From NCBI RefSeq assembly GCF_001613405.1, contig NZ_BDCH01000017.1, positions 310,001-374,000 of the forward strand: DNA of 64,000 nt. Reading direction: 5' to 3'. Below, in pieces: positions 42,315-49,932 of the stretch. Within the stretch, counting starts at the first letter, position 1, and every line of letters begins with the position of its first letter. Origin of the DNA: Nocardia crassostreae. GTDB lineage: Bacteria; Actinomycetota; Actinomycetes; Mycobacteriales; Mycobacteriaceae. Position numbers and translations under genes: made by a program. The notes below the pieces were generated by a model. The model was given only the letters and a program-made list of their open reading frames with translations, was not told the origin of the DNA and did no database searches.

Positions 42315-42773
42315 TCAGGAGCCGGGGCGGACGATCATGAGGACGACGACGACGGTCCACAGCAGGTTGTAGATTCCGGCCCACATGCCCAGGCGGCGCA
42401 GCTGTTTGCCGTCGTCGGGAGTGCGGAGGGCGTCGCGCTGCAAGGGGTGGATCAGACCGGCGAGCAGGCCGCCCGCGACGGCGGTGAGCAGCATGGCGAT
42501 GGTGATCCAGATTTCGCCCATGCGGTCCTGGGCAAGGGCCAGGGCAATGCCGACGCCGGGGACGATGAGGCCGAAGATGGCGTAGTTGCCGGTGATCCGG
42601 TGCATGGCGCGGGCGACCGCCGGATTGCGGTCGGATTCGGCGGGCGGCTCACCGTCGGCGGCCGGTGCGGCGAGGACGGGGGCGTAGCGGGGAAACAGGC
42701 TGGCGGCGACGGCCGAACCGCCGACGAAGACAATGCCCGCGACCACGTGGACGGACAGCAGGAGATGTTCCAA
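42315..42773 (-). CDS. Four-helix integral membrane protein (DUF2269-like)
   Basis: A 152-residue membrane protein with four hydrophobic segments: HLLLSVHVVAGIVFVGGSAVAA, YAIFGLIVPGVGIALAL, ITIAMLLTAVAGGLLAGL and GIYNLLWTVVVVLMIV. His in the first helix (SVHVVAG) and a HRITGN motif fit the DUF2269-type family. Its function is unknown. Two palindromic repeats (42790-42852) lie directly upstream of the ATG and are likely its control sites. Confidence 0.7.
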   Translation of the reverse strand: MEHLLLSVHVVAGIVFVGGSAVAASLFPRYAPVLAAPAADGEPPAESDRNPAVARAMHRITGNYAIFGLIVPGVGIALALAQDRMGEIWITIAMLLTAVAGGLLAGLIHPLQRDALRTPDDGKQLRRLGMWAGIYNLLWTVVVVLMIVRPGS

Positions 42774-42789
42774 GGATCCGAGACCTTAC

Positions 42790-42852
42790 CTTCAATGCAG
42801 CTGAAGCTTCATGGTGCACGCAGACTAGCACCAACCTTCAATGAAGTTGAAG
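42790..42852. promoter_or_regulatory. Two direct copies of a palindromic CTTCAATGNAGNTGAAG site
   Basis: CTTCAATGCAGCTGAAG (42790-42806) and CTTCAATGAAGTTGAAG (42836-42852) are near-identical 17-mers, each with an inverted repeat, spaced 46 bp apart. The nearer one lies 16 bp before the start of the membrane protein gene. Repeated identical palindromes at one promoter strongly suggest operator sites. The regulator is not identified: the MarR gene just upstream has a different palindrome at its own promoter. Confidence 0.6.
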
Positions 42853-42895
42853 GGTGCCATCGGAAGGCAGTATCAGCGAACTCAGGGCTACCGAT

Positions 42896-43342
42896 TCAGG
42901 ATTCGAATCCCGCGACGAAGGCGGCGACAATGGCCGAACCGACCTGCTGCTGGATCGGATCCGCCGCGGGTCCGAAGACGCGGTTGTCGACCTCGATCAC
43001 GACCTTGCGCGCCCGCTCGAGCAGCCGGGTCCCCTTGGCCGTGAGCTCGATGGTCGAGGCGGATCCCGCCCGCGCGGTGCGGTCCCGCACCAGATCGGCC
43101 GCCACCAGTGCCTTCACCGCCGTGTGCACGCTCTGCACGCTGGTGCCCGACATGCGCGCCAGATCGCTGAACGAGGCGCCGGGCACCCCGGAGATGTGCC
43201 CGAGCAGCGCGAGCCGGGCAATGGTCAGATCCAGCGGGACGAGGGCGGCGGCGAGTTCCGTCTCGACCTTCCGAGCCAGGGTCAGCACCAGGATGGAAGC
43301 GCTCGGCGCGGGCGGGCGGGGGCGGTCGTTCTCGGCGGTCAC
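42896..43342 (-). CDS. MarR family transcriptional regulator
   Basis: A 148-residue winged-helix protein: LVLTLARKVETELAAALVPL, FSDLARMSGTSVQSVHTAVKAL (recognition helix), and STIELTAKGTRLLERARKV (wing). I chose GTG at 43342; an ATG at 43396 would place the start inside the palindrome at 43390-43418, which is better read as its operator. It is divergent from a secreted serine protease gene and likely controls it and itself. Confidence 0.82.
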   Translation of the reverse strand: MTAENDRPRPPAPSASILVLTLARKVETELAAALVPLDLTIARLALLGHISGVPGASFSDLARMSGTSVQSVHTAVKALVAADLVRDRTARAGSASTIELTAKGTRLLERARKVVIEVDNRVFGPAADPIQQQVGSAIVAAFVAGFES

Positions 43343-43389
43343 CGACCCATCTTCGCCCACCCGGCCGGTCGGCGCGGCATCACAGTTGG

Positions 43390-43418
43390 CCAACAATCGG
43401 TGTGTTGATCTTGTTGGC
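43390..43418. promoter_or_regulatory. MarR-type operator between regulator and protease genes
   Basis: GCCAACAA (43390-43397) and TTGTTGGC (43411-43418) are perfect 8-bp complements. A nested CAACA/TGTTG pair lies inside the same span. It lies midway in the divergent region between the MarR start and the protease start, as expected for a shared operator. Confidence 0.6.
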
Positions 43419-43477
43419 TATGAATCGGCAAATAGCGTGACCCGGGTCAGCGCGCTCGTTGGCCGAAGGGAGTGGGC

Positions 43478-44197
43478 ATGGTTCTCACGATAGGTTTCGC
43501 CACGAAGATCGCAGTGAGCGGGGCCATCGCCCTGATCGCGGCCGGGCCGACGGCCGCACCGGCGCAGGCGAATCCGCCAGCGGTCGTGGGCGGCGGTTCG
43601 GGAATCGCCTTGCAGACCGGGAGTCCCGATCTGGTGGTGCTGTGCACCATGACCGCCGTCGGCTACGACCGGACCGGGCAGCTGGTCGGCATTACCGCGG
43701 GCCACTGCGCCGAGGACGCGGGCGTGGCGGTGTGGTCCGAGGCCGCGCCGCAGGGCGGGCCCATAGGATTCGTCGCCGTCAAGGATGTCGGCCACGACTG
43801 GGCGGTCGTGCAACTCGATCCGGCGCGCGTGACGCCGGTGCGGCAGGTCGGGCCGTCGGTGGTCGCGAGTATCGGCGCACCGGCCGCGCCCTGGGAGACC
43901 GTCTGTAAGAACGGCCGCACCACCGGATTCACCTGCGGTGTGGTGTGGGACGCCTACCCGCAGGAATTCCTCTCCCAGGTGTGCGCCAATCACGGCGACT
44001 CCGGCGGACCGGTGCTGCGCGGCGATCAGCTCGTCGGCATGATCAACGCGGGACTCAGCCCCGAGGGCTCGGCCGAGATGCCGTGCACCGGGCCCGGGAA
44101 TCCGATTCACGAACCGGATATCTCCAATCAGATCACCTCGGTGCTCGCCGAAATCGACAGTCTCGGCATTGTGGGAGCCGGATTCCAGCCGCTGTGA
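43478..44197 (+). CDS. Secreted trypsin-like serine protease (S1 family)
   Basis: A 239-residue protein. The signal peptide (VLTIGFATKIAVSGAIALIAA to APAQA) is followed by a short chymotrypsin-fold protease with all three catalytic motifs: His in ITAGHCAED, Asp in VGHDWAVVQLD, and Ser in NHGDSGGPVLRG. Cys pairs (VLC, GHC, VCKN, FTCG, QVC, MPC) suggest disulfides. The ATG at 43478 follows AGGGAG. The divergent MarR gene and shared palindrome suggest regulated secretion. The natural substrate is unknown. Confidence 0.88.
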   Translation: MVLTIGFATKIAVSGAIALIAAGPTAAPAQANPPAVVGGGSGIALQTGSPDLVVLCTMTAVGYDRTGQLVGITAGHCAEDAGVAVWSEAAPQGGPIGFVAVKDVGHDWAVVQLDPARVTPVRQVGPSVVASIGAPAAPWETVCKNGRTTGFTCGVVWDAYPQEFLSQVCANHGDSGGPVLRGDQLVGMINAGLSPEGSAEMPCTGPGNPIHEPDISNQITSVLAEIDSLGIVGAGFQPL

Positions 44198-44239
44198 ACC
44201 CGGCGGGCCGATCCCGGGGCGCCCGCGTAGCCTCGGGAT

Positions 44240-45037
44240 ATGACTCTCGACCACGGTGATCCCGGCGACGCTCCCTCGACTCCGCCCCCGCTCGCGCCGG
44301 TGGCCAACGCGGTCCGCCCGACCCCCGCCGAAGAGGCGAAAACCGTTGCGGCATCCACGAATACGGCAACCCTGGCATCGCTGACCGGCGACGGCGCACC
44401 GTGGGCGTCGTTCGTCACCTACGGTCTGAGCGACGGGCAGCCGGTGCTGTGCGTCTCGCGGCTGGCCGAGCACGGGCGCAATCTGCTCGATGATCCCCGC
44501 GCGAGCCTGGCCATCGTGGCGCCCGACGCACCGGCGGATCCCCTTGCCGGAGCCCGGGTCACCCTCGCCGGTGTGATGGAACGCCCGGAGGGCGAGGCGG
44601 CCGACGCCGCGCGCGAGGCGCATCTGGCGGCCGTTCCCGCCGCGAAGTACTACATCGACTACAGCGATTTCACGCTGTGGGTGCTGCGCGTCGAGCGGGT
44701 GCGCTGGGTCGGCGGCTACGGGCGCATGGATTCCGCCACCGCCGCGGACTATGCGGCGGCGCACCCGGATCCGATCATTCCGAATGCCCAGCGCGCGGTC
44801 ACCCACGTCAACGAGGACCACGCCGACGCCCTGCTCGATATGGCCCACGCCTTCGGCGGCTATCCCGACGCGACCGCCGCGACCTGTGAACGCGCCGACC
44901 GCTACGGCCTGGACCTGCGCGTGCAGACCCCGCGCGGGGTCGCCGTCACCCGCGTCGGATATTTCGCGCCGATCGACGGCATCGGCGAACTGCGGGACGC
45001 GACGGTCCAATTGGCGCACCGCGCACGCGAGGCGTGA
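44240..45037 (+). CDS. HugZ-like PPOX-fold protein with DUF2470
   Basis: A 265-residue protein. The N-terminal split-barrel PPOX domain (TLASLTGDGAPWASFVTYGL; SRLAEHGRNLLDDPRASLAIV) is followed near residue ~185 by a DUF2470-type C-terminal domain (VTHVNEDHADALLDMAHAFGG). This pairing is found in HugZ-type haem-utilisation proteins and in uncharacterised flavin/haem-binding proteins. A role in haem or flavin chemistry is possible but unproven. It lies 42 bp after the protease gene on the same strand. Confidence 0.8.
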   Translation: MTLDHGDPGDAPSTPPPLAPVANAVRPTPAEEAKTVAASTNTATLASLTGDGAPWASFVTYGLSDGQPVLCVSRLAEHGRNLLDDPRASLAIVAPDAPADPLAGARVTLAGVMERPEGEAADAAREAHLAAVPAAKYYIDYSDFTLWVLRVERVRWVGGYGRMDSATAADYAAAHPDPIIPNAQRAVTHVNEDHADALLDMAHAFGGYPDATAATCERADRYGLDLRVQTPRGVAVTRVGYFAPIDGIGELRDATVQLAHRAREA

Positions 45038-45090
45038 CCTCCGCCATACGGCTTGACCCTGACGCGGCGTGAGGCTCGAGGCTCGGTGTC

Positions 45091-45600
45091 ATGAACGAAC
45101 ACAGTGACACGAAGGAATACCTCGGCCCCGTCCCCATGCCCGCCCTCGATGCCGTGGCCCCCGCGGTCTATCGCGGCTTCTACGGCATGCCCATGTTCCC
45201 GATCCTCCCGACCGCCGATTTCGCCGCCACCAAGGATTTCTGGATGCGCGGACTCGGTTTCATCGATCTGTTCTCGGTGCCCGAGCAGGTGACCCACCTG
45301 CGCCGCTGGGCCTTCCAGGATGTGCTGTTCGTCCCCGGCGAGCGGCCCGCCGAGGCGCCCGCCGCGAGCATCAGCTTCGCCTGCGTGCTCGGCCAGATCG
45401 AGGAGATCCGCACGCGCTGTGAGGAACTCGTGCCGGGTTGCACGAGCGAACCGGAGCTGAAGCCGTGGAACTCGGTGGAATTCGCCGTCGTCACGCCGGA
45501 GAACGCCCAGGTGGTGCTGACCGCGGCGCGTCCGATCGATCCCGATGGCGCGGAGGCGGAGTTCCTGCGGTCGATCGGCATCGAGGTCCCCCGGCCGTGA
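45091..45600 (+). CDS. VOC/glyoxalase-bleomycin-resistance family protein
   Basis: A 169-residue protein with a vicinal-oxygen-chelate domain: FPILPTADFAATKDFWMRGLGF gives the first beta-alpha-beta unit, and PWNSVEFAVVTPENAQVVLTAARP the second. The group includes drug-binding resistance proteins and dioxygenases. The following MerR/TipA-type regulator begins at or just after its stop, so the two may form a small drug-response operon. The ligand is not known. Confidence 0.75.
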   Translation: MNEHSDTKEYLGPVPMPALDAVAPAVYRGFYGMPMFPILPTADFAATKDFWMRGLGFIDLFSVPEQVTHLRRWAFQDVLFVPGERPAEAPAASISFACVLGQIEEIRTRCEELVPGCTSEPELKPWNSVEFAVVTPENAQVVLTAARPIDPDGAEAEFLRSIGIEVPRP

Positions 45601-45641
45601 CGCGTGGCCGGGTGCTGTGGCCGGTGCGCGATACTGAGCCG

Positions 45642-46469
45642 ATGGCATCCGGTTCCCGCGCACCCGAACAGCCCGAACCCACCGGTGACGCGCTGACCGT
45701 GGGCCGCGCGGCCGCGCTCGTCGGCATCAGCGTGCGCACCCTGCACCATTGGGACACCACCGGCTTGGTCCGGCCGAGCGGCCGGACCTGGTCGGGCTAT
45801 CGCATGTACGCCCCCGCGGACATTGCTCGCATCCATCGCGTCCTCGTCTATCGCGAGCTCGGCCTTTCCCTGGCCCGCATCACCGAACTCCTGGACGACC
45901 CGGACGCCGATGCCGGTGCGCACCTGCGCCGCCAGCGTTCGGAACTGGTCGAGCGCATTGCCCGGCTGGAGGGCATGGTCGGCGCGGTGGACCGCATGCT
46001 CGAGGTCTCGTCCAAGGGCATCCAGCTCACCCCCGAACAGCAGGTCGAGATATTCGGCGATCAATGGCGGGCGTCCTGGCTCGAGGAAGCCGAACACCGC
46101 TGGGGCGACAGTGCGCAGTGGGCGCAGTGGGCCGACCGGACCGGCGAGTGGACTCTCGCCGACTGGACCCGCATGACGGCCGACACCGAGGACCTAAACG
46201 CCGATCTCGCCGCCGCGAAGCGCGAAGGACTGGTTCCCGGCGCGGCCGCCGCGAACGCGCTGGCCGAGCGCCATCGCGCCCTGATGTCCCAGTATTTCGA
46301 CTGCACCCACGCCATGCAGGTCTGCATGGGCAGGATGTTCACCGACGAGCCCGGTTATGCCGACTATTACGACGCCCTGGAACCCGGTCTGACCGAGTGG
46401 TTCCGCGCCGTCATCGCCGCGAATGCCCGTGCCCATGGCGTCGATCCGGACACCGCGACCTGGGAGTGA
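45642..46469 (+). CDS. MerR family regulator with TipAS drug-binding domain
   Basis: A 275-residue protein. The N-terminal MerR helix-turn-helix (TVGRAAALVGISVRTLHHWD; TWSGYRMYAPADIARIHRVLVYRELG) and dimerisation coil lead to a C-terminal TipAS-type antibiotic-recognition domain (VEIFGDQWRASWLEEAEHRWGDSAQWAQW; TEWFRAVIAANARAHG). TipA proteins bind thiopeptides or albicidin and activate resistance genes. ATG 45642 is used, but GTG 45597, overlapping the VOC stop, is also in frame and would make the pair translationally coupled. Confidence 0.87.
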   Translation: MASGSRAPEQPEPTGDALTVGRAAALVGISVRTLHHWDTTGLVRPSGRTWSGYRMYAPADIARIHRVLVYRELGLSLARITELLDDPDADAGAHLRRQRSELVERIARLEGMVGAVDRMLEVSSKGIQLTPEQQVEIFGDQWRASWLEEAEHRWGDSAQWAQWADRTGEWTLADWTRMTADTEDLNADLAAAKREGLVPGAAAANALAERHRALMSQYFDCTHAMQVCMGRMFTDEPGYADYYDALEPGLTEWFRAVIAANARAHGVDPDTATWE

Positions 46470-46486
46470 GTGCGCGCGTGGGACTT

Positions 46487-46876
46487 TCAGCCCTTCAGTT
46501 TGCGCCAGCCGCCCGCGCGGTTGTTGCCGATGATCTGCTGGAACATCGCCGACAAGGCTGGGGCATTGAGCTTTTCGCCTTCCTTGATCGCCACCGTGCG
46601 GGCGGTCTTGTTGTCGTGCCCGCCGGTAATGATCCCCTCCGGATCGGGGACGATCGCCCCGTCGTAGAGTAAGACGTTCACGTGCGTCTTTGCGGCCAGC
46701 AGCGCGCAGATATTGCCTTGGAGGACGAAATACGGCTGCACCGTCCGTTTGATGGTCTCCTCGACCTCCGGATCGGCGGCGTGCACGAGTTCTCGCACCT
46801 CGTGGCAGATCCGCTGCTGCCATTCGGGTAGCGCGTCGATATAGGCGTCGACGCGGGGGTCGGCCTCATAGGACAT
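46487..46876 (-). CDS. DUF1801 family protein
   Basis: A 129-residue soluble protein: VDAYIDALPEWQQRICHEVREL at the start, then VEETIKRTVQPYFVLQGNICALLAAKTHVNV, is the DUF1801/YdhG pattern. No biochemical role is established. Its start overlaps the end of the LLM oxidoreductase gene by 11 bp on the same strand, so they are likely cotranscribed. Confidence 0.78.
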   Translation of the reverse strand: MSYEADPRVDAYIDALPEWQQRICHEVRELVHAADPEVEETIKRTVQPYFVLQGNICALLAAKTHVNVLLYDGAIVPDPEGIITGGHDNKTARTVAIKEGEKLNAPALSAMFQQIIGNNRAGGWRKLKG

Positions 46877-47891
46877 GAGCGGACCCTACCGGTGTTACCA
46901 GTCCGACGGCCTCCGCCAGGCGGCGATGCGATTCGAGGCGGGCGGTCCGGTCGAAGGTACTGGTGTGCACCAGGATTTCGTCCGCGCCGGTGCGGGTGAC
47001 GAGACCTTCCAGGGCCACGGTGACCGTGGCCTCGGTGCCGTGGATGTGGCCGCGCAGGGACTCCTCGAATATGCGGCGCTGGCGGTCGGCCATGGGTTCG
47101 CGCTCGATCTCCTCCGGCGAGATCAGGGGCGGGAATTCGCCGTGGGTGCGGGAGTAGGCGGCCGACCAAGCCTCGGGCAGCAGCAGGCGGTGCGCCTGCG
47201 CCTCGGTATCGGCGATCACGGCGGAGGCGGAGACGACGACGTAGGGCTCCGCGCCCCAGTAGCCGGGCTGGAAGTTGGTGCGGTACTGGTCGATTGCCTC
47301 GGCCATGGCGGTCTCGCCCGCGATCGGGGCGATGACCAGGGGCAGCCCGAAGCGGGCCGCGCGCTCGGCGCCGGAACCGACAGCCAGCAGGAAGGCCGGA
47401 ATGCGCAGCCCCTCGGCCGGCCAGGCGTGCACGCCCAGCCGCCCTTCGCTCAGGTACTGCTGGAGTTCGCCGAGCTGGGCGTCGAAGTCCTCGGCATCGC
47501 GTTTGTCGTGGCCGAGGGCGCGGCGCACGCCGTCGGTGAAGCCGACCGATCGGCCCAAGCCCATATCGATGCGGCCGGGGTAGAGCGATTCCAGGACGCC
47601 GAATTGTTCGGCCACCACCAGCGGCTGATGGTTGGGCAGCATGACGCCGCCGGTGCCGACGCGGATCCGGTCGGTGGCCGCGGCGACGGCGGCGGCCAGC
47701 ACGGTGGGCGCGGAGCCGGAGACACCGGGCACGCTGTGGTGTTCGGAGACCCAGAAGCGGTGGTAGCCCCAGCGTTCGGCCAGCCGGGCGAACTCGACGG
47801 TCTCGCGCAGGGCCTCAGGATGGGTCTGGCCCTGTCGGCGGCGCGAACGGTCCAGGATCGAGAAGCGAGTCTGTCGCAGCACCGAGCTCAT
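46866..47891 (-). CDS. Luciferase-like (LLM class) flavin-dependent oxidoreductase
   Basis: A 341-residue TIM-barrel protein. FARLAERWGYHRFWVSEHHSVPG and RIRVGTGGVMLPNHQPLVVAEQFG followed by LYPGRIDMGLGRSVG are characteristic of bacterial luciferase-like monooxygenases that use FMNH2 or F420. The substrate is unknown. It overlaps the DUF1801 gene and lies 57 bp after the end of the pca operon regulator on the opposite side, which may be a separate transcript. Confidence 0.85.
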   Translation of the reverse strand: MSSVLRQTRFSILDRSRRRQGQTHPEALRETVEFARLAERWGYHRFWVSEHHSVPGVSGSAPTVLAAAVAAATDRIRVGTGGVMLPNHQPLVVAEQFGVLESLYPGRIDMGLGRSVGFTDGVRRALGHDKRDAEDFDAQLGELQQYLSEGRLGVHAWPAEGLRIPAFLLAVGSGAERAARFGLPLVIAPIAGETAMAEAIDQYRTNFQPGYWGAEPYVVVSASAVIADTEAQAHRLLLPEAWSAAYSRTHGEFPPLISPEEIEREPMADRQRRIFEESLRGHIHGTEATVTVALEGLVTRTGADEILVHTSTFDRTARLESHRRLAEAVGLVTPVGSAHVL

Positions 47892-47947
47892 GATCTATGC
47901 CAACGCGTCGGCCCGCGGTTGATTCCGGGCGGGCCCGGACGGGCGGT

Positions 47948-48769
47948 TCAGCCCAGCCGGGTGATCGGTTTGGCGGCGGCGAGATCGCGTTCGATGCCCT
48001 GCGCGGCGCTGCGCAGCCGCGGGAGCAGATCGGCGTGGATCTCCTCGAGGGTGCGGCGGGTGGCGTGGGTGGAGATGTTCACCGCGGCCACCACCGCGCC
48101 GGTCGCATCGCGCACCGGCGCCGCCACCGAGCGCAGGCCCTCCTCCAATTCCTGGTCGACGATCGAATAGCCCTGGGAGCGCACGGTTTCCAGTTCGGCG
48201 CGCAGGACCGCCGGATCGGTGACGGTATTCGAGGTGAAGCGGTCCAGACTGGTCTCGCGCAGATAGTCGTCGAGTGCTGCGGCGGGCAGACCCGCCAGCA
48301 GCACATGACCCATGGAGGTGGCGTACGCCGGGAAGCGGGTGCCGATATTGATGCTCACGGTCATGATCCGCGAGGCCGCGACACGCGCGACATAGACCAC
48401 GTCGGAACCATCCAGCACCGAGACCGAGCTGGACTCGCGTACCTGCGCGGAGAGCTGTTCCAGGTGCGGCTGCGCCACCTCGGGCAGGGTCATGCTGGAC
48501 AGATAGGAGTACCCCAGCTCCAGCACCTTTGCCGTGAGCGAGAACCGCTTGCCGTCGGTGCGGACATAGCCGAGATCGGTGAGCGTGAGCAGGAAGCGGC
48601 GCGAGGCGGCGCGGGTGAGCCCGGTCGAGCGGGCCACATCGGCGAGCGTCAGCTGCGGGCTGTGCGCACCGAACGCCGTGATGACCGCGAGCCCCCGCTC
48701 CAGCGACTGCACGTAATGCGCACCGCGGGCGGTGTCGTCCGCCGCGCCATCGCGCTCGTCTCCGGTCAT
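47948..48769 (-). CDS. pcaR: IclR family regulator of the beta-ketoadipate operon (PcaR-like)
   Basis: A 273-residue regulator. The winged helix (YVQSLERGLAVITAFGAHSP; LTLADVARSTGLTRAASRRFLLTL) and effector domain (SMTLPEVAQPHLEQLSAQVRESSSVSVLDG; GHVLLAGLP) fit the PcaR/PobR branch of IclR proteins, which sense beta-ketoadipate or protocatechuate. It is the last gene of the pca operon, starting inside the pcaC stop (ATGA). The likely target is the inverted repeat upstream of pcaI at 55348-55383. Confidence 0.88.
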   Translation of the reverse strand: MTGDERDGAADDTARGAHYVQSLERGLAVITAFGAHSPQLTLADVARSTGLTRAASRRFLLTLTDLGYVRTDGKRFSLTAKVLELGYSYLSSMTLPEVAQPHLEQLSAQVRESSSVSVLDGSDVVYVARVAASRIMTVSINIGTRFPAYATSMGHVLLAGLPAAALDDYLRETSLDRFTSNTVTDPAVLRAELETVRSQGYSIVDQELEEGLRSVAAPVRDATGAVVAAVNISTHATRRTLEEIHADLLPRLRSAAQGIERDLAAAKPITRLG

Positions 48770-49164
48770 CGGCCCTCCTCGCCAGCGCCCTCCGCCGCGA
48801 TCTCGGACAGCACCCGCTGCCCGATCGCGAAGGCGGCATTGGCGGCGGGCACGCCCACGTACGCGCCGGTGTGCAGCAGCACTTCGGCGACCTCCTCCGA
48901 GGTGAGCCCATTGCCCAGTGCGGCGCGCACGTGCATGGCGATCTCCTCGTGCCGCCCCAGGGCGGTGAGCACGGCCAGCGTAACGCAACTGCGCGTCCGA
49001 CTGTCCAACCCCGGACGCGTCCAGATCGACCCCCACACGGCCTCGGTGATGTACTCCTGGAACGGCCGGGTGAAGTCGCTCGTCCGCGCCACCGCCCGAT
49101 CCACGTGCACATCCCCCAGCACCTCCCGCCGCACCCGCATCCCCTGCTCCGCGCGATCGCTCAC
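48766..49164 (-). CDS. pcaC: 4-carboxymuconolactone decarboxylase
   Basis: A 132-residue CMD-fold protein: VLGDVHVDRAVARTSDFTRPFQEYITE, WGSIWTRPGLDSRTRSCVTLAVL and LLHTGAYVGVPAANAAF are canonical for PcaC. It decarboxylates 4-carboxymuconolactone to beta-ketoadipate enol-lactone. It is a stand-alone PcaC, not the PcaL fusion common in actinomycetes. GTG 49164 overlaps the pcaD stop (GTGA), and its own stop overlaps pcaR. Confidence 0.93.
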   Translation of the reverse strand: MSDRAEQGMRVRREVLGDVHVDRAVARTSDFTRPFQEYITEAVWGSIWTRPGLDSRTRSCVTLAVLTALGRHEEIAMHVRAALGNGLTSEEVAEVLLHTGAYVGVPAANAAFAIGQRVLSEIAAEGAGEEGR

Positions 49165-49932
49165 GAGTTCTCCTCCAGATGTCGCAGAATCAACGGATTG
49201 ACCTGATCGGCCGCCTCGGTGGTCGCCAGATGCGCTCCCGGACCGACGATTTCGAACCGCGCCCCCGGAATGCCCGCGGCAATCCTGCGCCCGTCCGCGG
49301 TGGTCGTCGCCGGATCGTCCGCCCCGGAGATCACCAGCGTGGGCGTCGTGATCGCACCCAGCCCCGCCGCGATATCCATGGTTTCGATTGCGCCGCAACA
49401 GGCCACATACCCCTCCACGGGTTGAGCACCGACCATCTCCTGGAAGAACCGCACCTCGTCGGGATGGTCGCGCTGCCAGTCCGGGGTGAACCACCGATTC
49501 ATCGACGTCTCCGCCAGCCACCCCATCCCATTGGCCCGCACCGCCCGCGCCCGCTCGGCCCAATTCACCGGCGGCAACTCGGCCGACGTACAACACAACG
49601 TCAACGACCGCAATCGCTCCGACGCGTTCTCCCCCAACCACATCCCCACCATCCCGCCCAGCGACAGCCCCACCCAATGCGCCCGCTCGACCCCCAGCCG
49701 ATCCAGCAATCCGAGCGCGTCCCCACCCAAATCCGCCAGCGTGTACGGTCCCTCGGGCACCGCCGACCCCCCATTCCCCCGATGATCCATCCGAATCACC
49801 CGATACCCCGCCGCCACCAACGGCCCCACCTGCGCCCCCCCACATTCGCCCATCACTGCCAATGGACCCGCTGAGCACCACGATGGGCCCATCCTCCACA
49901 CCCTCAGCCGCATAGCTGACCGCAACACTCAC
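49161..49932 (-). pseudogene. pcaD: Beta-ketoadipate enol-lactone hydrolase, one-base frameshift
   Basis: An alpha/beta hydrolase of about 256 codons. From GTG 49932 (overlapping the pcaB stop) the frame reads SVAVSYAAEGVEDGPIVVLSGSIGSDGRMW. It shifts at a run of seven C (plus strand, 49835-49841) and continues in another frame as GAQVGPLVAAGYRVIRMDHRG. One base fewer in the run restores a continuous protein. The downstream part has the nucleophile Ser in WVGLSLGGMVGMWL, Asp in LVISGADDPATT and His in GPGAHLATTEAAD. It hydrolyses the enol-lactone to beta-ketoadipate. A real shift would leave the pathway without this step unless another hydrolase exists. Confidence 0.88.
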
